This document shows positions 19,628 to 31,945 of a stretch of 64,000 nucleotides of DNA, piece after piece. The translations under genes and the position numbers were made by a program. The stretch is taken from assembly GCA_963070105.1 (NCBI GenBank), contig OY718806.1, positions 3,258,865 to 3,322,864 on the forward strand. The letters run 5' to 3'. The notes under the pieces are model-generated. The model was not told where the DNA came from and made no database searches. It worked only from the letters and a program-made list of their open reading frames with translations. This DNA comes from Litomosoides sigmodontis (Eukaryota; Nematoda; Chromadorea; Rhabditida; Onchocercidae). Numbering within the stretch: the stretch's first letter is position 1; each line of letters begins with the position of its first letter.

Positions 19628-22600
19628 CTACCCACTTAAAGCGCAACTGTCTCGTTCAGTGCTAGGTAACTCGGTATTTTCATCGTCCTCATCTACTGGC
19701 GATAAAGTCATTTTCTCATTTGCTTCTTTCGCTAAAGAGGCTTTTAGACCTGTCGTAAGCTTCCTTGGTCCTTCTCCCAAATGTAATTTTTCTGAAAATG
19801 CGTAGGTTTACAAGAAGCTTATTAAAAACTTGAATAGGGATTAAAAGAAGTGTTGTGCTCTCCTAAGGAAGGATGACAAAATAAATTTATTTGAAAATTT
19901 TACATACAATTTTTTAAAAAAAAAAGATCAATTTCCCTAATTATAAGTTTTACCAGTAATTGTCTAGCCAAGAAATGTCAGCTTAGAGAATGATAACTTT
20001 TTACCAATGTTCATTTCACTTCAACGCCTAAACTGAACAAACAAATTAAAGCTTCTCGTGGAAACTTTTCTGACATAAATACTTCACAAAAGTATAATAA
20101 AGAGCAACTACATGATACAAGTTGAAAATGTGAAATCATACCTTCCCGTAAACCTTGATGAGAATTCTTCCGAATCAAACAGCGCGGCCTATTGCCCGGC
20201 AAAGCAGAATCAGATTCACTTGTAATTAAAAAACGAGGTTTCACTGAAAAGTTTGTGTATAGAACTATGAAATTATTTGAGAGAATCAAAAAAGCCAGCT
20301 GTAATATGTGCGAGAAAAACAAAAAGAGGGAAACGTCTAGGTGAATTTAAGGTTTCAAATGAAGAATTATGGATACACTAAAATTTGAAGGATCAAAAGA
20401 CTTTTAGCATGATAGCAGAGCAAAACCATACAAGAATCGATCCTAACTGTAAGCGCATCGCTGTCAGAATTCTTATGCAACACAATGGTAGCTTTTCCGG
20501 GATGTTTATCCGTTTGATCGGAATTAGCAACATCGTACGCTGTTTGTCGTCTTATGCGAGTGCTTTTGCAGTAGGGATAAGTCATGTTATACGACTGGCT
20601 ATCAAACGCATCAAATGAATAGCTCTAAAATTAAATTCATATACTTCAGCCAATTAAGCATATGACTGACTTACATTCACTAGAGCATGAAACTATTGAA
20701 ACAATGCACGAAGCGACTAGAATAATCCAAAACGACGTGCAACAATACTATCAAGAAGTGTAGTTGTTAATTGTAGCAAATCTATTTCATGAGAGTTTTT
20801 AATTTTTCTTACTCTTAACAGAGTAAGAAAAGGTGAACGCATTCGTGACATTGTGCTATATCTGACTATTGGCAGTGATATTTTCGGTAAAATAAATAAA
20901 TAAAACGACAATAAACAAACTTTGCAAAAGTCCTGTCGTTTAAATGTACGAGGTGTATTATCAACATCTAGCAAATGTCGGCTATAAACACCAGTTGACA
21001 CAGGCTAAAAAAAAGAGCACATCCTCAAATAATAAAACAAACATTTGAATAACTTCAATTGATTAACACCAGTACTCTTTCGATCAACTTGCAAAAATAA
21101 TTAATGCGTGAATGGAAAACTAATACCGAATTGAGCTCGTTGAATTTATCTCTCAGAAACGTGTTAATTGATTCATTACGAGGAATTGAAATTTGCGTTT
21201 CAGCCGACACAGCTACGCCGTTGACTTCCGCACTGCTTATCCCCAGGCTGCTTCTCGAATAATTCCTGGAAGAAAATTTACCATCCTACATATCTGCTTG
21301 ATTATATTCCACTTAAGAATGTCAAAGTATCCACTAATTAGTGGGATCTCTCAGTTAACTTTCTAAAGTGTTGTTGCACACATATAAGCACACTTACCGA
21401 TCGCTCACGATCTCTCCTTCTTGCCTGATTTCAGTCGTCGTTTGTTCTACATTTATCCTATTTTGTGCTACTGACAAACCGGCAAAACTACCGTGTACTT
21501 TTAGATGCTGAACAGCCTCTTTAACCTAAAAATAAATTAGAATGATAAGAATAAAGACTAAATAAATCTGACACTAGCTAACAAAATCTTACTTGAATAT
21601 GTTCGTGATAATCAATTAGACGATTTGCTCCAGATCTTGCATTACTCATTAAATACGGTCTCACATAATTCTCCGCAAACTTATTGAATGCCTGACGATA
21701 CTGAAAAATCTTTTTATAACATTTGCTAGAAACGAAAGTTATTTTAAAACATAGAAAATCCAAGAAGAAGCCTACCGAGTACTGACCGCGATAACCAGTT
21801 ATTCCTTCTACACCAGTCATCATATTGTTTATCACCTTAATAAAATATACAAATAATAGCGCAGGCATTCCATCCTATCAAAAAAAAAGTTAAAGAATAA
21901 CCAAAGAAAGCTATAATATTCCAAAAAAAACAATTTTTTATAAAACATACATTTTCGCTGACCATTTCAAAAACAGTTTTCTTGTGCACTTCATTTTGTT
22001 TAACATTTAATAATTTCACTAGCTGTTTGATTGTTCCACCCTATCAATGAAACTATTTGAAATGGCAAAATAAAGAACACATTATTCAGCATGATATTTT
22101 CTTACGCTTATATGTTGCTGACGCTGAGAAATTTCAAACAATTTTTTTAGTGAAAATGACATAAAAATATATTTAAAATGTGACTTATACAAACCTGAAC
22201 AAAAACAGTGAATAATATAACAACAACTGTACAGGATACGAACATGTTTTTAGCCTTCACCGCCTGAAATTTTTCTCCAAAGCAATCTTAATTCAATCAG
22301 CAATAAAGCTTTGAGCTTCAAACTAGCAATGTACAACAAGATCATACAAAATTACGTATAACAAGCAGAATCAAAAATAAATATGGTAAAAGAAAAATGA
22401 ATGGAATTTCTAATGTTGCTTTTCAAAAATCATAAATCTTTGGTCGTCATTATATTGTATACGATTAATGAGAGGCTGAATCAAAATAAAACAAACTGGA
22501 TTGAAAGTAAACTAACTGAAGAGTCAAGTGACATAACAAGGCCATAACACACAGCACCTCGAATACCACCATAACTCATGATAAATTGATCAACCAGGTT

Positions 22601-24874
22601 AATCTTCTGCACTCGACGTATGTTTAAAATATATGTGAGAACGAAAACTCCTGAAGAAAAATGAACAGTAGCATTACAGTTGCAGAAAAGAACACAAAAA
22701 CCTGATATATTTCACCTGGCTACTAGAAAATTGCATGATTTGCTATGGAATTAATTCACCAATTCTTTTCTTTTACAATTCCTTTCAAAATAAAACAGAA
22801 AAAAAGTCATACCAATAAATCGTTGAACAAGACAACTAATTAAAGTGCCAATAATGAAGATAGCATCCCAATCGTGATTCTTTGAAACAGCTGATATGCC
22901 GAGATAAACGAAAATTAGGGCTTCGCAGCTAAAAACCTAAAGGTTTATACCTATCTGCTTAGTAAAGATTAGAAGTAAGTTTATGCTAGACTTTTTTATT
23001 TAAATTTGTAAAAAGTAAACCTTGACGAGAGTGTTTTCATAAAGTATTGTACAGTAACAAGAGATTTCCGTGATAAGTTGCCTACAACAAATTGCTTCAT
23101 TGTTAGCCCGCATATAACGATTCTGTAAATAAGAAACAATAATCATGATAGTTAGTTTTTATAACAAAATAAATACTGAGCTAGAAACGAACGCAAGAAT
23201 GCCGGACATCGCAACCATCTCCGCTGTTAGGTATGCAAGGTATGGAAAAAGTAAGCATATTAGCGGCTGAACAACATTCAGATGCTGAGAGTGCCTGAAA
23301 GTAAGTCAGTTCTTCAAATATATACACTAATTCTGCACGGTGCTGTACATTGTAAAATATTAGCATTTAATTAAGCTTAAGCCGCGGGTGGCTTGTCAAT
23401 GAAATTGTAACTTCGCGTAACATTTCAACAGATATTCTCAAATAATGAGAAATAAATTACTTGGTTGTGAAGCCAGTAAAGACAGCCCAAATTAGTCCAA
23501 TTAGCAAGCCACCAAATGAAACAACAAAAAATGACGAAATAGCTGCAACGTAATCTGCACCCGTAAGAGTTTGTGCCTCTACCATAGCATTAAAAGTTTG
23601 ATAGAGCACCTCAAAATTCAGTTGCAGTTATTTGATATAATTAGTTGTAATGCATACGTATATCAGAGGATACTGTAGTCTTCCTATCAAGGATCAAAAG
23701 GTTTAAAACCTTACAATTGTCGCGGCATCATTTAACAATGATTCACCAAACACACAGATATAAAGTAGTTGATTAACGTGAATTTCTTCAAATACACACA
23801 GAACAGCTACTGGATCAACAGCCGATATTAACGTTGAAAACAGAAACATTTCGATCAGCGAAGTAGGCACCTTGAAGTAATCATGCAAAAAATACAACGT
23901 CATTCCTGAAAAGAAACGTGGATGCAGTAATATAGAAATAAAAAGAAAACAAAAGAAATAAGAAGATGTAATGATAATCATTCACAAATTAGAAATTACC
24001 GATAGCGAAGACATTCCACAACGTTCCAGGAAATGCGTACGTCATTATGGTTCCAAAATTCCTATAATTGAAAACTAATGAAAATACAAAATTGTGTAGC
24101 GCTCAGAAAGTACTGAAAAAAGGAACAGATCTAAATGATCACCTGAAAAAGTTTTGGTTAGGCATAAAATAACCAGCATCAAGCGCAATTGGGGGTAAGA
24201 GATATAAGAAGAACCAGTCTGGTTTGAGATACATTTGCTGAAAGGTTGTTAAAAGTGTAGAAATTTGTGATTTCTAGTCTGTTTTCATTGCGCACTTAAT
24301 TCACAATGCCTATGTGCAGAAATGTCGGAAGAAAAATGAAAAGTTATCACTCACCACATATAGCATGTAGAATTTCTGCTAAGTGAAAAAGCTGTAGCAT
24401 AGGATGAAAGTTATTTCTTACTTAAATAGAGAAAGTTTACCTCGTCCGGATAGACGAGATGAAAGGCATAGCCAAAAAGTAAACCGAGAACAATTAGTAG
24501 TGCCGAATCGGGCAATAAACTATGAACAGTTCGAAAGCGATGGAAAACTGCAATTTTAATCGGTGCATACGAAGCGCTAAATAAATGTTCATCAATAAAT
24601 CTAAAATTTTCACACAAATAAGATATTTTCAGGTGATATATTTTGTTTAAATCACTAAAAAACAATTTAATTCGATCGAGCATTATGGAAAGTTCTTGGG
24701 ACATAGAACACACTCACTAATTTTCACGATGGTAACCGTAAAAAACCAAAAAGCAATAGGAAACGGCGCGCTAACATGTTCCCATTGTAATTTAAATAAT
24801 GATATCCCGTGGTGTTTATGAGTGACATCGCTGTGAGCTGTACTTGATGATATCGTCTCCACTTTTTCTTTATT
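19628..24874 (-). CDS. NHX/SLC9 sodium-proton exchanger (first coding exon not found)
   Basis: A plasma-membrane-type Na+/H+ antiporter that would regulate pH and volume. Minus-strand exons: 24874-24718, 24547-24441, 24237-24143, 24061-24000, 23906-23715, 23609-23461, 23294-23193, 23122-23021, 22928-22813, 22650-22517, 22263-22195, 22040-21951, 21835-21776, 21700-21593, 21525-21398, 21265-21127, 21004-20921, 20594-20432, 20243-20142, 19791-19628. All phases agree, giving 773 residues and a TAG. Signatures: [15 protein letters not shown]; the amiloride-region motif [36 protein letters not shown] with the ion-binding ND pair; [19 protein letters not shown]. Transmembrane residues run to about 450, then a cytoplasmic tail of about 315 with EGITGYRG (family: EDICGHYG), a basophilic kinase-like site RIRRQT and an acidic DEDDE stretch near the end. 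The first exon seen starts in phase 0 without Met, so an upstream exon with the N-terminus is missing. Confidence 0.93.
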
Positions 24875-27723
24875 CTGTAACAATCGATGACAATCATTTA
24901 ATTTAAATATTTCCCATTAAAAAAAGTAATCTTCCCTCCCCACCGAACTTTTGCGCAAAAATTTTTTGCATGGCTAAAAAGTGGAGAGGAACAATTGCGG
25001 ACGAAAATATAAGGGGCGGGGAGGGTGAAGAAGGAGAAAAAAAATATTTATCGATCAGCGAGAGTTATAATTTCAATTAAGCGATAACGGCCAAAGCTGT
25101 CATTCGATCATACTGTGCCAGAATTCTCCTTTTAGTTGTAAAATTTTCCACTTAGATTTGATGCAAATAAACAAAAGTGAAATAGATGTAACACATAAAT
25201 GTTACTTGTAGTTAGCAAAAATGCATTTGAATTGAAAACAGTTAGGAAGCAAAATAGTTTGCTTCCAACTTCGGCAACGATATGCTCAGGCTTAGTCATC
25301 ATTACAGCTATGGGCTGTATTCTCCTCCACATGTTTGGTAATAATGACCCTTACAATTTAATTTATATCGATTTCATACCCTCATCACTTCATTTTGTTA
25401 ATTATTATTGCAAGTAAAAGTAAGTTAGCTAAGTGCAAAGTACTCCTAGTTATTGCTATAAGTTCTGTCCTGTCTAGTTTATTATTACTTTAGTTCGTAG
25501 TGGTACTTTTGCTAAGTATTTTCTATCCACCAACAATAACTATAAGAAATTAGACTTCCCCGATGTCTAAAATTGAAAATAACACTGCAAGATGTGGTAG
25601 GCATCTAGTACTTTCAAATGTGTGTTACAAACGGATTTCTTTTAAAAAAAAAGCAGATAGCTAATTCCTCTAGCTAATTTGGAGTTACATAAAAAATGTC
25701 TTGATTTTTATTTTAAACTCAAAAAAATAATAGTTATATTATAATAAATTATTTTGAAACCATAAGACAGATTTGAGGACAAGTTAAACTTATGCAAATT
25801 TTAGAATATAAAATCCTGCATATGCCATTCATTATTCTTGAGGGTCAGCAAGTAAAGTCGATTTTTGCGATATGAAATTGGTAAGAGCAGAGGAACTAAG
25901 CAAATAATAATCCATAGAAAATATCAAGTATAAAAACGAGTGATAAGAAAAAGGTCAATAAATTGATAAGGAACTTAGCATAACTTAAAAGGATCGGATC
26001 CTTCGATTGGTGCACTTTTTATAACGACTATTTTAGAATATGTAAAAAGTGCTGCGAGCAGCACTATACCATTTGTCAGTTGTACAGATCTTGATAACAA
26101 GCTCATTTGTGTAACCTGAAACTAACTGGACTGTTTAGCAAAATCCTTACAATACAAACAGAAAACATCGGCCGTAAGCAACAAGCGCTTTCTGCAAATG
26201 AAAATGAAGGCGCAACATCTCATAAATTTGTTAACTAGGGATGACTAACCACGCTGATGTCAATTCGGTTTAAAAATCCCGGCTTTTGCTACAACCATTT
26301 CAACCAATGAGAATGAAAACCGTTTGCTTAATCTCTTTCTTATCTGAATTCCCTTAGCTGTAATGAATGACCAGAAGAAGGTAGACAGGGGAAGCAATGC
26401 ATGTTAGTCGGCTTGCTCACGTAGCAACAACAAACTAGCAATCTGAAACAGACTTTTAAATCGACCAGAAGAATTAGGCGCTCTGTGCAGTGGTGCTACA
26501 CGAATCTTATCCCTGCATTCCAACTGATTCACCTCCATACGATGATGACCTACATGTCAAGTGTTCCTAGTTCTGCCGAGGTCAGTTCCTCAATATGTCA
26601 TCAAAGCTGAGATAATGGCGAGAAGTGCATTTTGTTCGCAGCATTTTATTGATAATGTCAACTTTTTTATGAGATTTTCTACCTTTTTTTTTTTGAAAAT
26701 TTCCTCGCAGCGAAGATAGCTTTATTTCATAAAATTCTAAACTGAAATAGTTAAAATGCATTTAGGCAGTATTTTTCAGCTATTTATAAAGTACACTCAA
26801 AGATGTCAAAAGTACCTCAGAAATTGTTCTGAAATGATTATAAAGGCTGATTTGAAAATTTTTGAACTGAGAAGTGAATTTTTCGCCTTTTTTTGCAAAC
26901 AGATGACAATGTATTTTAACTGTTGATATTCATCGAAATATTTGGAATGCTTGAGGAAACTGTTGCAATTCATATCGATATAAATAGCTATTAAAGCATT
27001 TTTGAAACAAATTGATGCCTATTATTCTAAAATTTTAGTGATAGAAGTAATAATCGCTGTGGAATTTGTGCATAAAGTACATTCATCACCACAAGAATTT
27101 TGGACGGCCAGAGTGAACCAGTTCACAGAGAGTATAATAATATTAATGAAACATACATTTTTCCCGACAAATTTCGTGTTCGATTTAAATGTGGTGAGAA
27201 ATATCCCTTCCCTCCCTTTCTTTAACATTATTTTTCCCTCTCCCTTTACTTTCCTCATATCAAATTACTTTCACTAAATTATTAAGTGCCTACTTTGTGC
27301 AGAAAATCATCTTGCTAGTGGTGGCATTCGCCATTTATAGGTAGATAAAGTGTTGGGATGAGGAGAAGTGAAACGCATGGATGGAAATAACTCAGGTGAT
27401 GGAGGTATTTGGAAGAGATGGATGGCATTGGGTAAGAAGACTAATGATTAGATGAGAGATTTCGAGCACTGCTTCCGACACAACTTCATTTCTACTTCCA
27501 AAGCTAAATCCTCAGGTGTGCTTCCTAACTGGCTTTGAGAATAACATTTTTTTTGAGTTTGTTGAGAAATGTCGAGAATATTTGGAGTGTGAGTGAATGC
27601 GCACGAAAATTCAGAGTCAACTAGAGGTATTCAGACAGTGAAAGCTAAGGTGAAAGACGAAAGATGACTCTTATACTTTTAGATGAAACCTTCCTTACAC
27701 ATACATGGACATCCACACGTGTA

Positions 27724-27728
<5 letters not shown>

Positions 27729-27765
<37 letters not shown>
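27729..27765. repeat. (AT)n microsatellite
   Basis: About 37 bases of uninterrupted AT dinucleotide in the large non-coding interval. Confidence 0.95.
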
Positions 27766-27766
<1 letters not shown>

Positions 27767-30700
27767 CACGTACTACTGAAGCTGTCTTTAGCTATTGTAA
27801 TTACCTAAAAAATTTCACACTTAAGAGCCGTTATTACTGAAGAAACGGAAACGACGCCTGATGACTTCTGATTACCGGAAATGCAATGCAACCCACGCCT
27901 GGTTATCTATGCATACAGCCACTTTTCTACGTTACTTATTAGTTTTTTGTACACTATTTCAGATGGTAGCTACGGACGTTTCTCCATTGTCAGAAGGAAA
28001 TGGTGAACTGTAAGAAATTGATAAAAGTGCTAAACGAAAAAATGAATGAGCAATCTGATATCACTTAACCGCTGAAGTATGTAATTTACCTTAAAAATAT
28101 AAGAGAACTAAGCACCTACGACATATCCGAGCATTACGCAATAAATTATCCATCTTTTTTTTCCGTCATTGTCTAAAGTTTGACCAATCTCTATCCACAA
28201 AAGTAAGGAATCTAATACATCCCAGAATAGTTAGTTCACTAGTGATACTTATTATATATTATATTAGGAAATTAGACTTCTACGAATTACTGCTTTTTAA
28301 CAAATATATGCACACTGCTCGCTAGTCAACCACAATTTATCCGTGTAAACTAACATTTTCAACTTTCATAGCTCAAAAATACAAGGAGATTTTGTGACGC
28401 CAAGTTTCATATGGCAATATATCCATACATTAATGGGCTTTGTGAAGTTTTCAAAATTTAGCTCCAGTCGCTGCTTTTTTGATTACTGTTGCGGCAGCTA
28501 ATTCTAATGAATAGCTTCTAGTGAAAAGACTAGAACTCCCCTACTCATTAGTAAGCTGCTTGCTAACGAGAAATAAATTAGATTATTTGATATCACCTAC
28601 AGGTCAACTGTCGGTAGGAAGAGACGGATGTAGAAGATTGGTTGTTATCTGCAGCCAAAAGAAGCACTGGAGAATTTTGCTTGCATCGAAGGCTCCATAA
28701 AAACATAGACGTAATTGTTATTCAGTGTGATCGACGACCTTCAATACCGAAATAATTTTTTTTGCGAAAAACTTCTATGTGAAAATTAGCCAATAAATGC
28801 TGCAGCTTTTGGCAACGTCCTATCTCTTCTTACTTCCATCGACAGTCCAACTTAAGCGACAAGAAAAAAGGTGCCAATAAATCGATGTCAGCTTTGTTGT
28901 TTTGTTGATCTGTTCATTTAAGAACAATTTTTTAAACGAACTATCGACTGGCGCTGCATGGGAACTTCCTCTATTAGAAACAAGAACACTAATAAACCAC
29001 GATTTAAACATATAAGAGTTCGAAGAATATCGTAAAAAATCTGTTTCCGTATAGCGAACAAACAAGCCAATGAGAACGTAAATTGAAGCATAAAGATGAA
29101 AAACTGAATTTATGAACATGCGATGCGCACGCTATGTCTACCCAAGGAAGCGATCACGTTAGTTAGTTGTCGCCCAAGGATCGATGTTGGCGAGAATTTT
29201 ATCTCATATAATTAATTTAACGCATTTATGTGATTAATCATCATTCTTGAAAGAAGTAGTAATGATGACTCTTTCTAAAAAACCATTATGACTTCTTCCA
29301 GGGGTGGTGATTAATCGTAGAAACATATCGAGCTGAAATCTGAGAAACTAGCAGTTAGCCTTCGTTGGGTTTTTAAGCAACGAAATGCAAATTTACGGAA
29401 TGAACTTGCTTAACCCAACAATTCCAACCATGGATTCTTTTATTGAAGGGGTGGCGTCGATAGGATGCAGTTGAAAGAAAGTAAAACTACTCTTTCCAAC
29501 TTAAAATATGATTAAAATATATTCACCCTATGAAGTTTTCGCTATTTCTAATGATGAAACTTTCATTATCCTCTTCTCGTATCTCATTAAAGCTTTCTTG
29601 TCCCTTTAACCGTTGCATTATTGTAGCTTTAGCCTAGCATTGCAACATTAGCGGTAAGTAGCGCAATGACAAAAACCAATCATTCCCCAGGACAATGATA
29701 GAGGTTCTGCAAGGACGAAGTAAAACACACATTATCTCTTCCCAAAAAGGACAATTAGGATAACCCCTTAAGGAAGGATTATCTCTACAACACTGCAATA
29801 CCGTGAGCAACAATCCGAGGTTGCCTTATGTGAGACTGATTCGACTAATGGGTGGCTCATTGTTGGAAGTAATTCGAACAAGCAATTCAGCATGTAATCC
29901 ACGACGGAAAAACACAGGAGCTCTATTTGGCACATATCGCGGTGGAACCCGCGTCATATTTAATTGCTTTTTAAGCTCTATCTACTAGGGCTTTCCATAG
30001 TAAACTTTTGGAAAGTATATAAGTCTGAAAAGACTAACGAGTACCACCCATACGCTTGAAACGGAATAGACAGAAAATAGAGTTACCTACCTAACTTCTT
30101 CAGAAAGCAATTAATTTAGTACATGTACCTGAAATTATCTTTTTGAAAAATTTTTAATTATTGATTGGAGTTATGATTTGTATTTGAAAATAATTTCATC
30201 TGAAAACATGAAACAGAAATGACCAGCCAAAATAGATGGGAGAAAGAATTAGCGGAGTTAAAGATGAACGCTTCGGAAAGATAAGTTTTAGATGAAGCGC
30301 ATCGATGAAAACAATGAAGTCGCTTGATATTGCTGCTTCAATGATGTCGCAGTGGTGTGTGTGGCTGAGGTCAGTAGCGGCGACAAGTGAAGTTTGAAGG
30401 CGTAGGTAGCGCTTACTTACCAGTGACATTAGACTTGCTATACAGCAATTTGAATGGAGAAACAGTGTGTAAACAAACAGAAAATAGACACAGAAAGTTC
30501 CATACGATCAAATAGATCTTAGCACAGGTTCGCATAAAAAAGAATCAGCAAAGTCAAACTGAAAGTGAATGATGAGAGGTAGTGTATTTGCCTCCGAATA
30601 TCTGTTCTCTTGTGGACGATGATGTAAAAACTTCAATTGCATTTGACAATGAAATCGGTGAAGGATGGGGAGAAAATTAGATGACGACATTTCAACTATA

Positions 30701-31902
30701 TGCTTATGCAGTATCCTAACTAGAAATAGAAACACTGCAAAGAATGCACCTGAAAAAGCGATGAAAGTATTTTGTGGGGAGAACGAAGTGGGGAGCACCG
30801 AGGAGAATGACACAAAAATTCCGAATAGCGTATCGTCCCCTATCTTTTCTTCATGCCTCCTCAATTGACAAATTACCCGTCATCGTCATCCAATTCCCGT
30901 CAACTCCTCCGCACGCTTAATAACGAGTGGTACGGCATATTCAAGCGTTCAGGATGACTAGCAAAAGGAAGACACGGAATTCATCATGAAGAGAAGAACC
31001 AACCTCAGCAACTCTGTGTTTTCAGAATTCGCTAAACCAATTTTCGTCAAAGGATGAATCTCATTGATCTCAGACTGGGAAAGCGTAATTGCATTTATCA
31101 TTCATAATAATGCGTAAAAGTGCGCCTTGGCATTTCCTTGAAGATAAGAAACTTGTCACTATTATAGCTTTGGCTTAGAACGTTGAATTGAAGAACACTC
31201 GGAGGCTAATAAATGTTGCTTAATGCGTAGGAAAAAACACGGGAAAAAATACAATTAATTGTGGCGATAGCTGCGATGACGAATGGACGGCACTGCTGTA
31301 TTGCATTGGAGTAGGAGAAGATGAGACAATTATTCAATCGCAATTCATTAGTTGAAACAATCACACTGATCTGCTAGAAAAAAACGCCGATTCATTCCTG
31401 AGGTTCGGCTTCGAGAAACATTTGTTGAAGACATTTTCTTTTTTTGGATTCCACAAAGAAATGTTTGAGTGTGAACAAAAGAGACGGAGATGATGTTGGA
31501 AATGCCACAGTATTATGAGGGGTAAAAGATAAAACTGGAATTAATTCATCGCATAACATAAAAATCTAACCTCGTTTTAGAATTTTGGCATCAAAATTTG
31601 TAGCTTCTAAATTTCAGTTTTGCTCATTTTTTAACCTAAATCACACGTACACAGCAATCTCATATAATTTTAGGTAATTAAATAATTATCAAGTAGAATT
31701 ATTGCGCACCTAATTCATGATATTTTATGATGACAACAAGTACTACCTATCAGAAGACGCTTTCTTTAAATAAATAACAGTGTCTTAATAATGCTTTTGA
31801 AAACTACCGTTCAAAATTATTACGCTAACTCTCTCGTTAAATGATCACCGTATTACACATAATGCTTAAAAATTAGAATTTTATCCGTCAGTAATTTCAT
31901 GA

Positions 31903-31945
31903 ACACTGACCAATAACTGGATCAAGGCCAGTTGTTGGTCAGTGT
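31903..31945. repeat. Compact inverted repeat (18-bp arms, 7-base loop)
   Basis: Arm one is ACACTGACCAATAACTGG (31903-31920) and arm two CCAGTTGTTGGTCAGTGT (31928-31945). They pair at 17 of 18 positions; the exception is a T opposite G. The loop is ATCAAGG. Pairing does not extend outward. It is far from any gene I can support. Confidence 0.85.

Noticed and set aside
25010..25035. GGGGCGGGGAGGG as a G-quadruplex upstream of NHX
   Set aside because: Only three G runs of sufficient length; a fourth is missing.
30508..30864. 118-codon minus-strand open frame with a possible membrane segment
   Set aside because: No splice context or homology, and an antisense open frame overlaps it. Likely chance.
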